Assembly: GCA_022340405.1 (NCBI GenBank)
Contig: JAJDOA010000331.1
Span: 1-38,235, forward strand
Origin: Desulfobacteraceae bacterium
GTDB lineage: Bacteria > Desulfobacterota > Desulfobacteria > Desulfobacterales > JAJDOA01
Length of the DNA: 38,235 nucleotides
Reading direction: 5' to 3'
Every line of letters starts with the position of its first letter. The stretch's first letter is position 1. Below, piece after piece: positions 8,073 through 15,723 of the stretch. A program made the position numbers and the translations under genes. Below the pieces are notes generated by a model, which saw only the letters and a program-made list of their open reading frames with translations, had not been told where the DNA came from and did not search any database.

Positions 8073-8241
8073 AGCGGGCCTCGTCGATTGAAACGATGAA
8101 AAGCGCCCCACCGCGAGCGGCAAGGGATCTTTCTGTCAAGGAATTCAACATGTTGATTCGCTCGCTGCCCGCTGTCCTGTCGATCGGGTTGTCCGCTTCC
8201 TTCCGACAAGCGGCGGGGTGTGCGCTCGCTGGCGCCGGTTC

Positions 8242-8814
8242 ATGAAAATCTATACCAAGAGCGGAGACCGCGGCAAAACCAGTTTGTTCAGCGGAGACCG
8301 GGTGCCGAAGCATCACCGACGCGTGCAAGCCTACGGTACGGTGGACGAGCTGTGCTCCGTACTGGGCTGGGTGGCGTCCATTCTTCCGGAGACGACCGAT
8401 GCCATCGAGCAGGAAATCCGGCAAATTCAGTCGGATCTGTTCGACGTGGGGGCCTGGCTATCCACCAAGGAGGACTCCCCCCAGCGGTACGCTCTTGCGG
8501 AAATCGACGACGAACGGATTGCGTATCTGGAAGCGGCCATCGACCGCATGGAGAAAACCCTGCCCCCCTTGAAAACCTTCGTCCTTCCCGGCGGCCACCC
8601 GGCCGGGGCGGCGGCGCATGTAGCCCGCACCGTATGCAGACGGGCCGAAAGAAGGGTGGTGGCCCTCACCGAGCGTTCTCTACAGGAAGGGGTCGGCCAC
8701 CACTCGCTGGACCGCATCCTTTCCTATCTGAATCGGCTTTCCGACTACCTTTTCGTTGTCGCCCGATTCATCAACCAATCGACCGGCGTAGAAGATATCC
8801 CCTGGAGAGGCTGA
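8242..8814 (+). CDS. pduO: Cob(I)alamin adenosyltransferase, PduO type
   Basis: This 190-residue cytosolic enzyme moves the adenosyl group of ATP to cob(I)alamin to make adenosylcobalamin. The ATP-binding motif TKSGDRGKTSL is at 5-15, the conserved RTVCRRAERR is at 129-138 and NRLSDYLF is at 164-171; these are the three signature blocks of the PduO/MMAB family. The length is normal. The start at 8242 matches the family N-terminus (MKIYTKSGD); an upstream in-frame start at 8218 adds eight unsupported residues. A flavin reductase gene follows after 4 bp, and it could supply the cob(II)alamin reduction step. Confidence 0.94.
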   Translation: MKIYTKSGDRGKTSLFSGDRVPKHHRRVQAYGTVDELCSVLGWVASILPETTDAIEQEIRQIQSDLFDVGAWLSTKEDSPQRYALAEIDDERIAYLEAAIDRMEKTLPPLKTFVLPGGHPAGAAAHVARTVCRRAERRVVALTERSLQEGVGHHSLDRILSYLNRLSDYLFVVARFINQSTGVEDIPWRG

Positions 8815-8818
8815 CGGG

Positions 8819-9499
8819 ATGCCAGAGGCCAGCGGGCAGAAACCATCCTTTTCCACCTCCATCCGTGGCCGCAGGCGATTGTCCGAAAAAGCCTTCGAAA
8901 TCGAATTGCTCCGTCCCGATGGGCTGCGTTGGATACCGGGCCAGCGGATTCAGCTCTCCTGGGAAGGCCTCGAACGAGAATACACGCCGGTTTCCATACC
9001 CGGCGAGGCATCGCTCCGTTTGTGCGTCCGTCGGGTTTCCGGCGGCACCTTCAGTACCTTTCTGACGGAGGCATCCGTCGGCACAAGCCTGGGGCTGTCG
9101 GGTCCGTTCGGCTATTTTCTGTACCAACCTTCCGGGCATCGGCCCGTATTCATCGCCACGGGCACCGGTGTCGCTCCATTTGTTGCCATGGCAGCCTCCG
9201 GCGTTACGGGCTTTACGCTGCTTCACGGTGTATCCGCACCTGAGGAGCTCTACTATGCGGATCGACTCCGCACCGCCGCGGTACGCTACCTTCCCTGTGT
9301 GAGCCGCATCCCGGCGGGACGGTTTTCGGATAGGGAAATCTTCCCGGGGCGCGTGACGGATTTTGTCCGCTCCCGCCTCCCCGAGGGGATATACGACTTT
9401 TACCTGTGCGGCCGCGGGGGCATGGTCACAGAAGTGATCTCCATCGTGGACGAACGCTTTCCGGGGTCGCGGGTGTTTTCGGAGCGTTTTTTCGGTTGA
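8819..9499 (+). CDS. Small ferredoxin-NADP reductase-family flavoprotein
   Basis: This 226-residue protein has the FAD domain plus NAD(P) domain of the FNR superfamily without any iron-sulfur domain. The flavin motif REYTP is at 53-57, GPFGYF at 95-100, the nucleotide-binding GTGVAP at 115-120, CGRGGM at 197-202 and the aromatic C-terminus FSERFF at 220-225. It would pass electrons from NAD(P)H to an acceptor. Its start is 4 bp after the pduO stop, so the two are surely one transcript. This makes a cob(II)alamin or flavodoxin reductase role attractive, but that is inference from context. Confidence 0.88.
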   Translation: MPEASGQKPSFSTSIRGRRRLSEKAFEIELLRPDGLRWIPGQRIQLSWEGLEREYTPVSIPGEASLRLCVRRVSGGTFSTFLTEASVGTSLGLSGPFGYFLYQPSGHRPVFIATGTGVAPFVAMAASGVTGFTLLHGVSAPEELYYADRLRTAAVRYLPCVSRIPAGRFSDREIFPGRVTDFVRSRLPEGIYDFYLCGRGGMVTEVISIVDERFPGSRVFSERFFG

Positions 9500-9545
9500 T
9501 CCGCTTTCCGCAGAGGGGAGGATGGGGAGGAACCTGTCGAATCCG

Positions 9546-11324
9546 TTACCTTTCTTCGCTGTTTTCGACCGGATCCGGCTGCACCGCGGTGAGGGCGAGC
9601 ACCTCTCGAGCCTGCACGACGGCCGGGTGATTGCGCAACGGGTGCAACTCCTCGACCCTTGCTGTGGCCGCTTCGCAGGCGCGGCGCAGCAGCCCGCCCG
9701 ATCCGGACACCATGCGCACCAGGATCTGGAAAAAGAAGAAACATAGGAACAGGAGAATCAGCAGCACGATCACGGCGTGCACGAAATAATGCGTGGGCAG
9801 ATAGTTTCCGGCAAAGTAGGCTTGGGCCGTTTTCCATCCCATGTGCACCAGCAGCGCAAAGGCCGGCAGGTTCAAAAGCGCTTGCAGGGGCCAGCGGCTC
9901 AGCCTCTTTCCGGCGTTGTCCACGGACTCCTCGATGGCCTCATGCCAGATTTCCGCAAGGTGCTCCTCGAGGTCCTCGTCGGCGAGCAGCAAATCGTCGG
10001 TCCGGCGGACATCGTGCTGAAATCCGCCCCGCATCAAGGCTTCGGCAACTTCCGGCCACCGTGCGTTCACGGTCCGTCGAAAGCCGCGCACAGCCAGTGC
10101 GGCCTGCCGGCGGCCCTCGCGTTCGGAAACCGTCGGCTCCCACCGCTTTTTCGACCGGACCGCGCCTGTGAGCATGCGCAAACCGCCGCCGCGCAGGGCC
10201 GAAGCCATCCCGGTGACGAACATCTGCAGGCGGGTCCATATGGCAATCAGCCAGCCCACAGGCCCCACCCACCGCGCCGCAAGCCGTTGATAAAGTCGCA
10301 GGTCCGGACCCTGCATCGCCCGGTTTCCCTGGACGGTATCGGCAACCTGCAGGGCCGATCGCTCCGCCTGCTCGGCCTTTTGCAATGCCGTTTCCAGAGA
10401 ATCGGCCGCTTCGGTCACGGCTCGGACGGTTTCCCGGCCCAGCAGATCCCGAAGGCGGCGTGCATGCTCTACCCTCCGATCCACAACGTAGCCGGCGCGG
10501 TTTACGGTTCCGTGGACGAAACGACGCAGCTCTTCGAATTGATCGTTGTCGTGCCGGGGTTCGGCCCCCGGATCCCAGTTCGGATTCTCAATATGGCTGC
10601 GCGCCGACAGGTAGAAAATCCTCGCGGGAGAAACGGACCATGCCTTCGTCAGGTACCGTTCGAAATCCGGCAGGATGCGGCGGTGCAACTCGTCCCGATC
10701 GAGCCGGTCGCATTTGTTGAGGATCGCAAGCAGTGCCTCGCCCCCGAAAAGCCGTACGAAAGGGGCGAAAAAATCGGCGTGGTCGCGTGTTTTCGGATTT
10801 TCAGCGTTGAAAACACACAGCAGCAGGTCGGACATCGCCACCGCCTCTTTCACGACGGGAATGTGCACCGACCCCTCGTGGCTGTCCACATCCGGCGTGT
10901 CCACCAGCAGCACGTGTTGCAGCCGTTCGGCCGCCGGGTGGCAGCGGAGGCGGACCCTCTCCGCACCGATGGCCTCGACCAGCGGCTCGGCATCGCCGGG
11001 CTGACGGCAAAGAACGACCACCTCACGGGTGGTGGGACGTTCGGTGCCCGTTTCGGACAGAGCGATCCCTCCTCCCAAGGCGTTGAGCAGCGTGGACTTG
11101 CCGGATCCGCAAGGCCCCACGAGTGTGACCACCAGCTTGCGCTCGAACCGCTCCTGAAGGCCGTGAAGCATCGACCGCACCTCCCGGCACTGGCGCTCGA
11201 GACCCGCGGCGGGCCGCCACAGAGGCACCCGCTCCAGAGCCTTGCAGAGCGCTTCCACATCGTTGCGGCATTCCGCCACTGTTCCCAGGGCGCGGAGAAG
11301 GGTGGCACTGGTCTCGTTCGTCAT
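9546..11324 (-). CDS. Dynamin-like membrane GTPase, downstream partner
   Basis: This 592-residue protein has a P-loop GTPase domain with G1 GPCGSGKST (70-78), G2 candidate Thr98/Thr99 (ERPTT), G3 DTPD (142-145) and G4 NKCD (203-206), so a full guanine-specific set. A long helical region follows. An amphipathic or hydrophobic stretch lies near 352-373 (GWLIAIW), and two strongly hydrophobic segments occur near 480-497 and 513-538 (VIVLLILLFLCFFFFQIL). The plan fits bacterial dynamin-like proteins that bind or remodel membranes. The start at 11324 overlaps the stop of the upstream GTPase (ATGA); an alternative at 11360 is unsupported. The cellular role is unknown. Confidence 0.85.
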   Translation of the reverse strand: MTNETSATLLRALGTVAECRNDVEALCKALERVPLWRPAAGLERQCREVRSMLHGLQERFERKLVVTLVGPCGSGKSTLLNALGGGIALSETGTERPTTREVVVLCRQPGDAEPLVEAIGAERVRLRCHPAAERLQHVLLVDTPDVDSHEGSVHIPVVKEAVAMSDLLLCVFNAENPKTRDHADFFAPFVRLFGGEALLAILNKCDRLDRDELHRRILPDFERYLTKAWSVSPARIFYLSARSHIENPNWDPGAEPRHDNDQFEELRRFVHGTVNRAGYVVDRRVEHARRLRDLLGRETVRAVTEAADSLETALQKAEQAERSALQVADTVQGNRAMQGPDLRLYQRLAARWVGPVGWLIAIWTRLQMFVTGMASALRGGGLRMLTGAVRSKKRWEPTVSEREGRRQAALAVRGFRRTVNARWPEVAEALMRGGFQHDVRRTDDLLLADEDLEEHLAEIWHEAIEESVDNAGKRLSRWPLQALLNLPAFALLVHMGWKTAQAYFAGNYLPTHYFVHAVIVLLILLFLCFFFFQILVRMVSGSGGLLRRACEAATARVEELHPLRNHPAVVQAREVLALTAVQPDPVENSEER

Positions 11325-13300
11325 CGGACAGGCTCCCTGGCTGCAGCGAGTTCCAGGCACCGGCGGACATCGTCGATCCGCAAGCGGCTGTCTTCGAGGT
11401 TATGGCCGGCCTCGGCCAAAACCGGGCCTGTGACCTCGGTTTCGAAAAGATCCCGCACGGTGCGCAGTTTGTCGTCGAGCCAGGCTTTGGCGATGGGGCC
11501 CAGCAAACGCTCCAGCTGGGCCTGATCGGCTTTTTTCACCCCCGATGTGGCGGGAATGGCGATGAGGGCATAGAGGTCGTTCAATCCGAACAGGCCGGTC
11601 AATTTGACCTTGATGCCCGTGGCGCCGATGGGGTCTCCCGTGGACAGGACATAGGTGACGGCCGCCGTTGCCGGCAGCACGTTCAGGAAAGCGGAAAAGG
11701 ACTGCCGCAGTTTGTCCCACGTGCCCATCCGCTTCCGGAATCTTTCGGCCACTGCAAGCAACTCCCGCTCCACGCCCTCCGAAATGGAAAGAATTTCCCC
11801 TTTCCGTGAAACGACATCGGCAAGCAGGGAAGCCCATTCCCGTCGACGAAGCGCTTCCTGGCGTTCGACGAGGCTAGGATGCAACGGCACCTGCACCTCG
11901 ACCCATCCCGGATGGTCCTGGTCTCGCACCATCACGGATCCTTTCTCCGGAGCGGGACCACCGAGTCGCTGCAGCGCCTCTTTCATACGCCGCACCGCCG
12001 GATCGTCTCCGGGCGCGGTCACCGAAAGCGCAGGCGAAATTAGCTGAGTGTGGAGCCGGTTCAGCGCGGCAATCAAGTCCGCGCCGAGCTTCTCCGTATA
12101 GGATTCCGGATCGGCGAGCGCCTCGCGGTTATCGGATCCGGACGCGATCTTTCGAACCGCACCGAAAACCTGCTTCAGAGGCCATTCGATTACCGTGCCG
12201 GTTTTCCGCATGAATCGGATGTGGACCGGGTCCGTATTCATCCAGATTTCGGCAAATCGCCGAACCACCCGATCCATGGGAAAATGCCGCAGTGCCTCTT
12301 GGGCACATTGGCTTTGCAGGGTTCTGAGGGCGTCCAGGTACAGGGCGAGCCAGTCGCAGGATCGTTCGGCATGATCGGACAGCATGCGGGCGGATGCCAG
12401 AGCGTCCGACAGCACCGATCGGTGCAGTTCCCACCGCAGCGCGGGGGCGTCGATTTCCTGCAGCGCCTGGACAAGACCGGGACGGCCCTCGTGAACCGGT
12501 TGTATGGCGGGAGGCTTCCGGCCAGCGGCAACCGCGTTGTCTTCGTCGACGCGGAAAACACCCAACACCATCTCCCTGGCCGCATCCCCGTATAGGTTTC
12601 TGGCCACAACAGCGGCGTGCTCGTCGACCTCCTCGGCGCGGAAGCTCGGGTAGACCCGATAGACCAAGAAACATTTGCGCCGGCCGATTCCGGTGAGCAT
12701 CCGGGCGACGAAATCGGTGTTGTCGCGGTTGTTGTAGTTGGCGTTGGTAAATGTGTAGACGAGGACGTCGGCCACGTCCAAGGCCTGTTCGGCCACGGTG
12801 CGGTTGGTGTAGGCCCCTGCGGCGCCGGTGTCGAAATCGGGCGTGTCCACCACCATCAATCCCTCGGGGACCGATTCCAGCGCAATCCGTGTCGGAGGGC
12901 CCGTATCGGTCAGTGCCTCGGAAGAGGAAAAATCTTCGGGAACGACGCCGAAGGGGGCGAAAAGATTCTCCAGCATGTCCGGGCTGCGCCGCAGATGCCG
13001 CGGGTGGATTCCCAGCAGCAACCTCCGGTTCATCCCGGCCCTGCCCCCGGTGGGAGACACGGCCTTGCCGACAACCGCGTTGAAAAGGGTGGACTTGCCC
13101 GAGGAGCCCCCCCCGCAAACGGCCACGACCAAGGGGAGTTCCGGGTGGAATCGGGGCAGAACCTTTCCGTCCATCACGGATACGAACCGAGCCGCCTCCT
13201 CCGCTTGTTCCGGCAACAGTCTCTCCGCAAGCACCGGGACCTGCGACCGCAATCGGTGCAGCGCCGCGTCGAGGGAATCGTCGTGTTCGGTATCCGCCAT
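11321..13300 (-). CDS. Dynamin-like GTPase, upstream partner with no NKxD
   Basis: This 659-residue protein has an N-terminal P-loop domain: G1 GGGSSGKST (63-71) and G3 DTPDFDT (152-158), followed by VLVYTFTNANYNNRD. Where the G4 NKxD motif is expected, after strand KCFLV, the sequence reads YRVYPS (214-219), so guanine specificity or GTP hydrolysis may be altered. The rest is largely helical, with hydrophobic segments near 535-553 (SAFLNVLPATAAVTYVL) and 564-588. The start at 13300 (MADTEHD) is preceded by gagagg; the frame stays open upstream but without domain support. It is the first gene of a two-gene operon with the GTPase downstream, transcribed divergently from hslO. Function unknown. 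Confidence 0.82.
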   Translation of the reverse strand: MADTEHDDSLDAALHRLRSQVPVLAERLLPEQAEEAARFVSVMDGKVLPRFHPELPLVVAVCGGGSSGKSTLFNAVVGKAVSPTGGRAGMNRRLLLGIHPRHLRRSPDMLENLFAPFGVVPEDFSSSEALTDTGPPTRIALESVPEGLMVVDTPDFDTGAAGAYTNRTVAEQALDVADVLVYTFTNANYNNRDNTDFVARMLTGIGRRKCFLVYRVYPSFRAEEVDEHAAVVARNLYGDAAREMVLGVFRVDEDNAVAAGRKPPAIQPVHEGRPGLVQALQEIDAPALRWELHRSVLSDALASARMLSDHAERSCDWLALYLDALRTLQSQCAQEALRHFPMDRVVRRFAEIWMNTDPVHIRFMRKTGTVIEWPLKQVFGAVRKIASGSDNREALADPESYTEKLGADLIAALNRLHTQLISPALSVTAPGDDPAVRRMKEALQRLGGPAPEKGSVMVRDQDHPGWVEVQVPLHPSLVERQEALRRREWASLLADVVSRKGEILSISEGVERELLAVAERFRKRMGTWDKLRQSFSAFLNVLPATAAVTYVLSTGDPIGATGIKVKLTGLFGLNDLYALIAIPATSGVKKADQAQLERLLGPIAKAWLDDKLRTVRDLFETEVTGPVLAEAGHNLEDSRLRIDDVRRCLELAAAREPVR

Positions 13301-13336
13301 GGTTCGAAAACGCCTCTCGTGGGGTTCGGCACAATG

Positions 13337-13359
13337 GCGGCGGTTCCGGGTACCGCCGC
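13337..13359 (-). promoter_or_regulatory. Hairpin in the leader of the GTPase operon
   Basis: An 8-bp stem (13337-13344 with 13352-13359, core cggcggt/accgccg) with a 7-nt loop lies about 40-60 nt upstream of the first GTPase start codon. It could be a leader structure; no U-tract follows. Confidence 0.3.
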
Positions 13360-13419
13360 GGACAACAAATACCACAATTTCGTAAGTGAAGAAACCGGAC
13401 GGTACGGCCTCTGCGGTGT

Positions 13420-13448
13420 TTGACACACAAAGGGACGGCCCCCATAAT
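13420..13448 (+). promoter_or_regulatory. hslO promoter, sigma-70-like with sigma-32-like -10
   Basis: TTGACA (13420-13425) and CATAAT (13443-13448) are separated by exactly 17 bp, five of six matches at the -10. The -10 is embedded in CCCCCATAAT, which also resembles the heat-shock sigma-32 consensus CCCCATnT, with TTTGACA in place of CTTGAA. It lies about 85 bp upstream of the hslO ATG, a known heat-shock gene in E. coli. Confidence 0.6.
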
Positions 13449-13533
13449 GGTGCGGGAAAAGAAAAACCGACGGGCTCGCCCCGTGCGAGCCGAGTCCGTT
13501 TAGGGCCGCCATGGATGCAAGCTGGGGTCACCG

Positions 13534-14478
13534 ATGATCAAAAAGCCCGTAGTAAACAGCACCGACCGCAAAGAACGCTTGAAAGCAGCCGCCAAAGACC
13601 GCATCTATCGGTTCTTGATGGGCGGGGGCTCGGTCCGGGGTGCGATGATCCGCGCCGGATGGATGATCCGGCAAATGCGCACCAACCATGAATTGGGGCT
13701 TCTGGAGACGCTGGCCCTCGGGCACGCTTACATGGCCGCCGCCCTGGTGTCTGCGGAGGGAAAGGCGGTCCATCGCTCCGTACTGCAGATGAATTGCACC
13801 GGACCGATACAGGGCCTGCAGGTGGAAGCCACCGCCAACGGGCAGGTGCGGGGATTTCTGAAAACCTCCGGAATTGCACTGGACCAACCTCCGGGCTCCT
13901 TCGATCTGGCGCCTTTTTTCGGCGGCGGCACCCTTTCGGTGACCCGCTATCTGAAAGACGGCCGGTGGCCGTTTACGGGAACGGTGGCCATGCGCTTTGG
14001 AACCGTGGCCAAGGATCTGGCCCATTACTACCGCATATCGGAGCAGACACCCGCGGCGTTTCACCTGAGCATTCAATTCGATCCGGACGGGGAGGTGGCC
14101 GGCGCTGGAGGCCTCTTCGTCCAGACGCTGCCTGGAACGGATACGGAGACCACCGTCCGGCTGGAATCCCTCGTGGAGGCGCTTCCGTCGCTGGGCAAGG
14201 TCTTTGCCGGCAGCGGGGATCCGGAAACACTGATCCACGATTGGTTCGGCACCCTCTCGCCGAAGATCCTCGATCGGCGACGGGCGGAGTTCGTGTGCCA
14301 CTGCAGCAAAACCCGGACGCGAAACCTTCTGACCATGCTGCCCGCCGGTGAATTGGAGGAAATCGCGCAAAACGGCCCGTTCCCGCTGGAGATGAAATGC
14401 CACAATTGCGGCACGCGCTACCACTTCACCCGGGAGGAACTGCGCCGCATCCGAAAAAGGCGGTTTTCCCGGAACTGA
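13534..14478 (+). CDS. hslO: Hsp33 redox-regulated chaperone
   Basis: This 314-residue protein is Hsp33, a cytosolic holdase switched on by oxidation and unfolding. The zinc-binding redox switch is at the C-terminus: Cys255-X-Cys257 (VCHCS) and Cys289-X2-Cys292 (KCHNCG), all four cysteines present. The N-terminal chaperone core includes GLLETLALGHAYMAAALV, GPIQGLQVEATANGQVRGFL and FGGGTLSVTRYLKDG, the usual Hsp33 blocks. The C-terminal tail is basic (RRIRKRRFSRN). It is transcribed alone from the promoter at 13420-13448 and converges on the MFS gene with only 23 bp between the stops. Confidence 0.95.
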   Translation: MIKKPVVNSTDRKERLKAAAKDRIYRFLMGGGSVRGAMIRAGWMIRQMRTNHELGLLETLALGHAYMAAALVSAEGKAVHRSVLQMNCTGPIQGLQVEATANGQVRGFLKTSGIALDQPPGSFDLAPFFGGGTLSVTRYLKDGRWPFTGTVAMRFGTVAKDLAHYYRISEQTPAAFHLSIQFDPDGEVAGAGGLFVQTLPGTDTETTVRLESLVEALPSLGKVFAGSGDPETLIHDWFGTLSPKILDRRRAEFVCHCSKTRTRNLLTMLPAGELEEIAQNGPFPLEMKCHNCGTRYHFTREELRRIRKRRFSRN

Positions 14479-14501
14479 CGTTGAATCACCCGTGCCCGGT
14501 T

Positions 14502-15716
14502 TCATTGTTTCCAGTGCGCAAGACCGAATCGGAGAAACACCAGGGCCACCACCCCCAGGACGGCGGAGCAACCGCTGATGGCGGCAATACCGCCCATTGT
14601 CCATACCGCCCCGCCGATCAGGGCTCCGCAAACCCTTCCCAAGCCAGCCGAAGCGAAATACACCGACATCATGGTAGCCCGGGCCGAAGGCACCAACTCG
14701 GTGGCGAGCGAAAGCGATGTAACGAAGGTGAACTCGAAGGCCAGGAAGAGGAAAAACAGCCCGCCCATGGCCGACAAGTAGGTGTCCCCCGCCCACGGCA
14801 ACACCAAGAACAGAACGATTACGAAGAGCAGGCCCACCGTTACCGAACGATGCAGACCGAACCGGTCGGCCAGGGAGGCCGTCAGCCCTTCACCGAGGAG
14901 TTCGGCGGCACCGATGGTGGCGGTCCCCAGGCCGAGCGCCATTACCGAGAGTCCGAAAGCTTGCTCCAGCCACACGCCGTAGACCACGAAAAGATTGTCG
15001 TTTGCGGCACTGACGAAAAAGGCAAAACCCAGGGCCCCGACCGCAGGCCTTTGCCGGAGAACCTGTTTCCAGATGGGCCATAACGTCTGAGCGGCGGAAG
15101 GCTCCCGTCCGGTGTCTTCCTGCACCTGCCGGGGTCCGCTCGGAATCAGGAGCCGGGCAAGCACCGCCCCGCCCAGAACGGCGGCGCAGCCCAGCGCGAA
15201 AAACGGTGCTCGCCAGCCGAACCGCTCGATCAGTATCCCGACCAGTGGAATGCCCGCCAGTGTGGCGCCGGACCAGCTGATTTCCAAAATGCCGATGACG
15301 GTGCCCCGTCGATGGTAGGGAACCCGGCGGCTCAGGTGCGCCTGGATGGCCGGATCGAAAATGCTCTTTCCCAATCCGGCCAGCAGAAGGGAAAACAGAA
15401 CCACGGCGTATACGGGAAGAAAGCCGGCGGCAAACATTCCCGCAGCCAAAAGGCCCAGTCCGCATAGCATCATCGGTCGGTAGCCGATTCGGTCGATGAG
15501 TGGACCGAAAAGGGCGCCGAGCACCGCCGTGGCCTGATTGACGGCGATGAGGGCTGTGACCGCGGGCAGGGGAACGCCCAATCCGCGGCTCAGCGCGGGT
15601 GCGAAAGGGTACGGAAATCGACGGGCGGTGTTGAGCAGAATGCGACTGATGGTGGCGGTGGCCACCACCCACCCCAGGCCTCTCCGGTCGTGGTTTCCGG
15701 ATTCGGGTACTGCCAT
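14502..15716 (-). CDS. Major facilitator superfamily transporter
   Basis: This 404-residue protein has twelve predicted transmembrane segments. The loop 2-3 motif reads GPLIDRIGYRPMM, a variant of the MFS signature GxxxDRxGxRP, and the second-half equivalent reads ASLADRFGLHRSV. The central loop (GPRQVQEDTGREPSA) separates two six-helix halves. It is likely an efflux or uptake carrier; its substrate is unknown. The ATG at 15716 lies 7 bp after the stop of the TPR-SPOR gene, so the two are one operon. A longer reading from 15770 would overlap that upstream gene and is not supported. Confidence 0.88.
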   Translation of the reverse strand: MAVPESGNHDRRGLGWVVATATISRILLNTARRFPYPFAPALSRGLGVPLPAVTALIAVNQATAVLGALFGPLIDRIGYRPMMLCGLGLLAAGMFAAGFLPVYAVVLFSLLLAGLGKSIFDPAIQAHLSRRVPYHRRGTVIGILEISWSGATLAGIPLVGILIERFGWRAPFFALGCAAVLGGAVLARLLIPSGPRQVQEDTGREPSAAQTLWPIWKQVLRQRPAVGALGFAFFVSAANDNLFVVYGVWLEQAFGLSVMALGLGTATIGAAELLGEGLTASLADRFGLHRSVTVGLLFVIVLFLVLPWAGDTYLSAMGGLFFLFLAFEFTFVTSLSLATELVPSARATMMSVYFASAGLGRVCGALIGGAVWTMGGIAAISGCSAVLGVVALVFLRFGLAHWKQ

Positions 15717-15723
15717 GCGGACC

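Larger units (their letters stand above)
7333..8241. other. Long gene-free divergent region
   Basis: This 909-bp gap separates the leftward TRAP operon from the rightward pduO gene. It holds a perfect 12-bp stem (7631-7642 with 7651-7662, 8-nt loop) and a ggggatgaacccctcccc segment near 7755 that resembles the interior of element C copy 1. Repeat element D lies at 7820-8072. Open frames crossing it in either direction lack recognisable domains, and the repeats argue against coding. No cobalamin-riboswitch box was seen upstream of pduO. Confidence 0.6.

Noticed and set aside
8073..8241. Cobalamin riboswitch upstream of pduO
   Set aside because: I looked for a B12-box-like segment and found none; the leader has only a small ccgctt/aagcgg stem.
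7642..8424. Minus-strand open frame of 260 codons across the divergent gap
   Set aside because: It overlaps the pduO gene antisense and reads through the palindromic element D; no ribosome-binding site or domain is seen.
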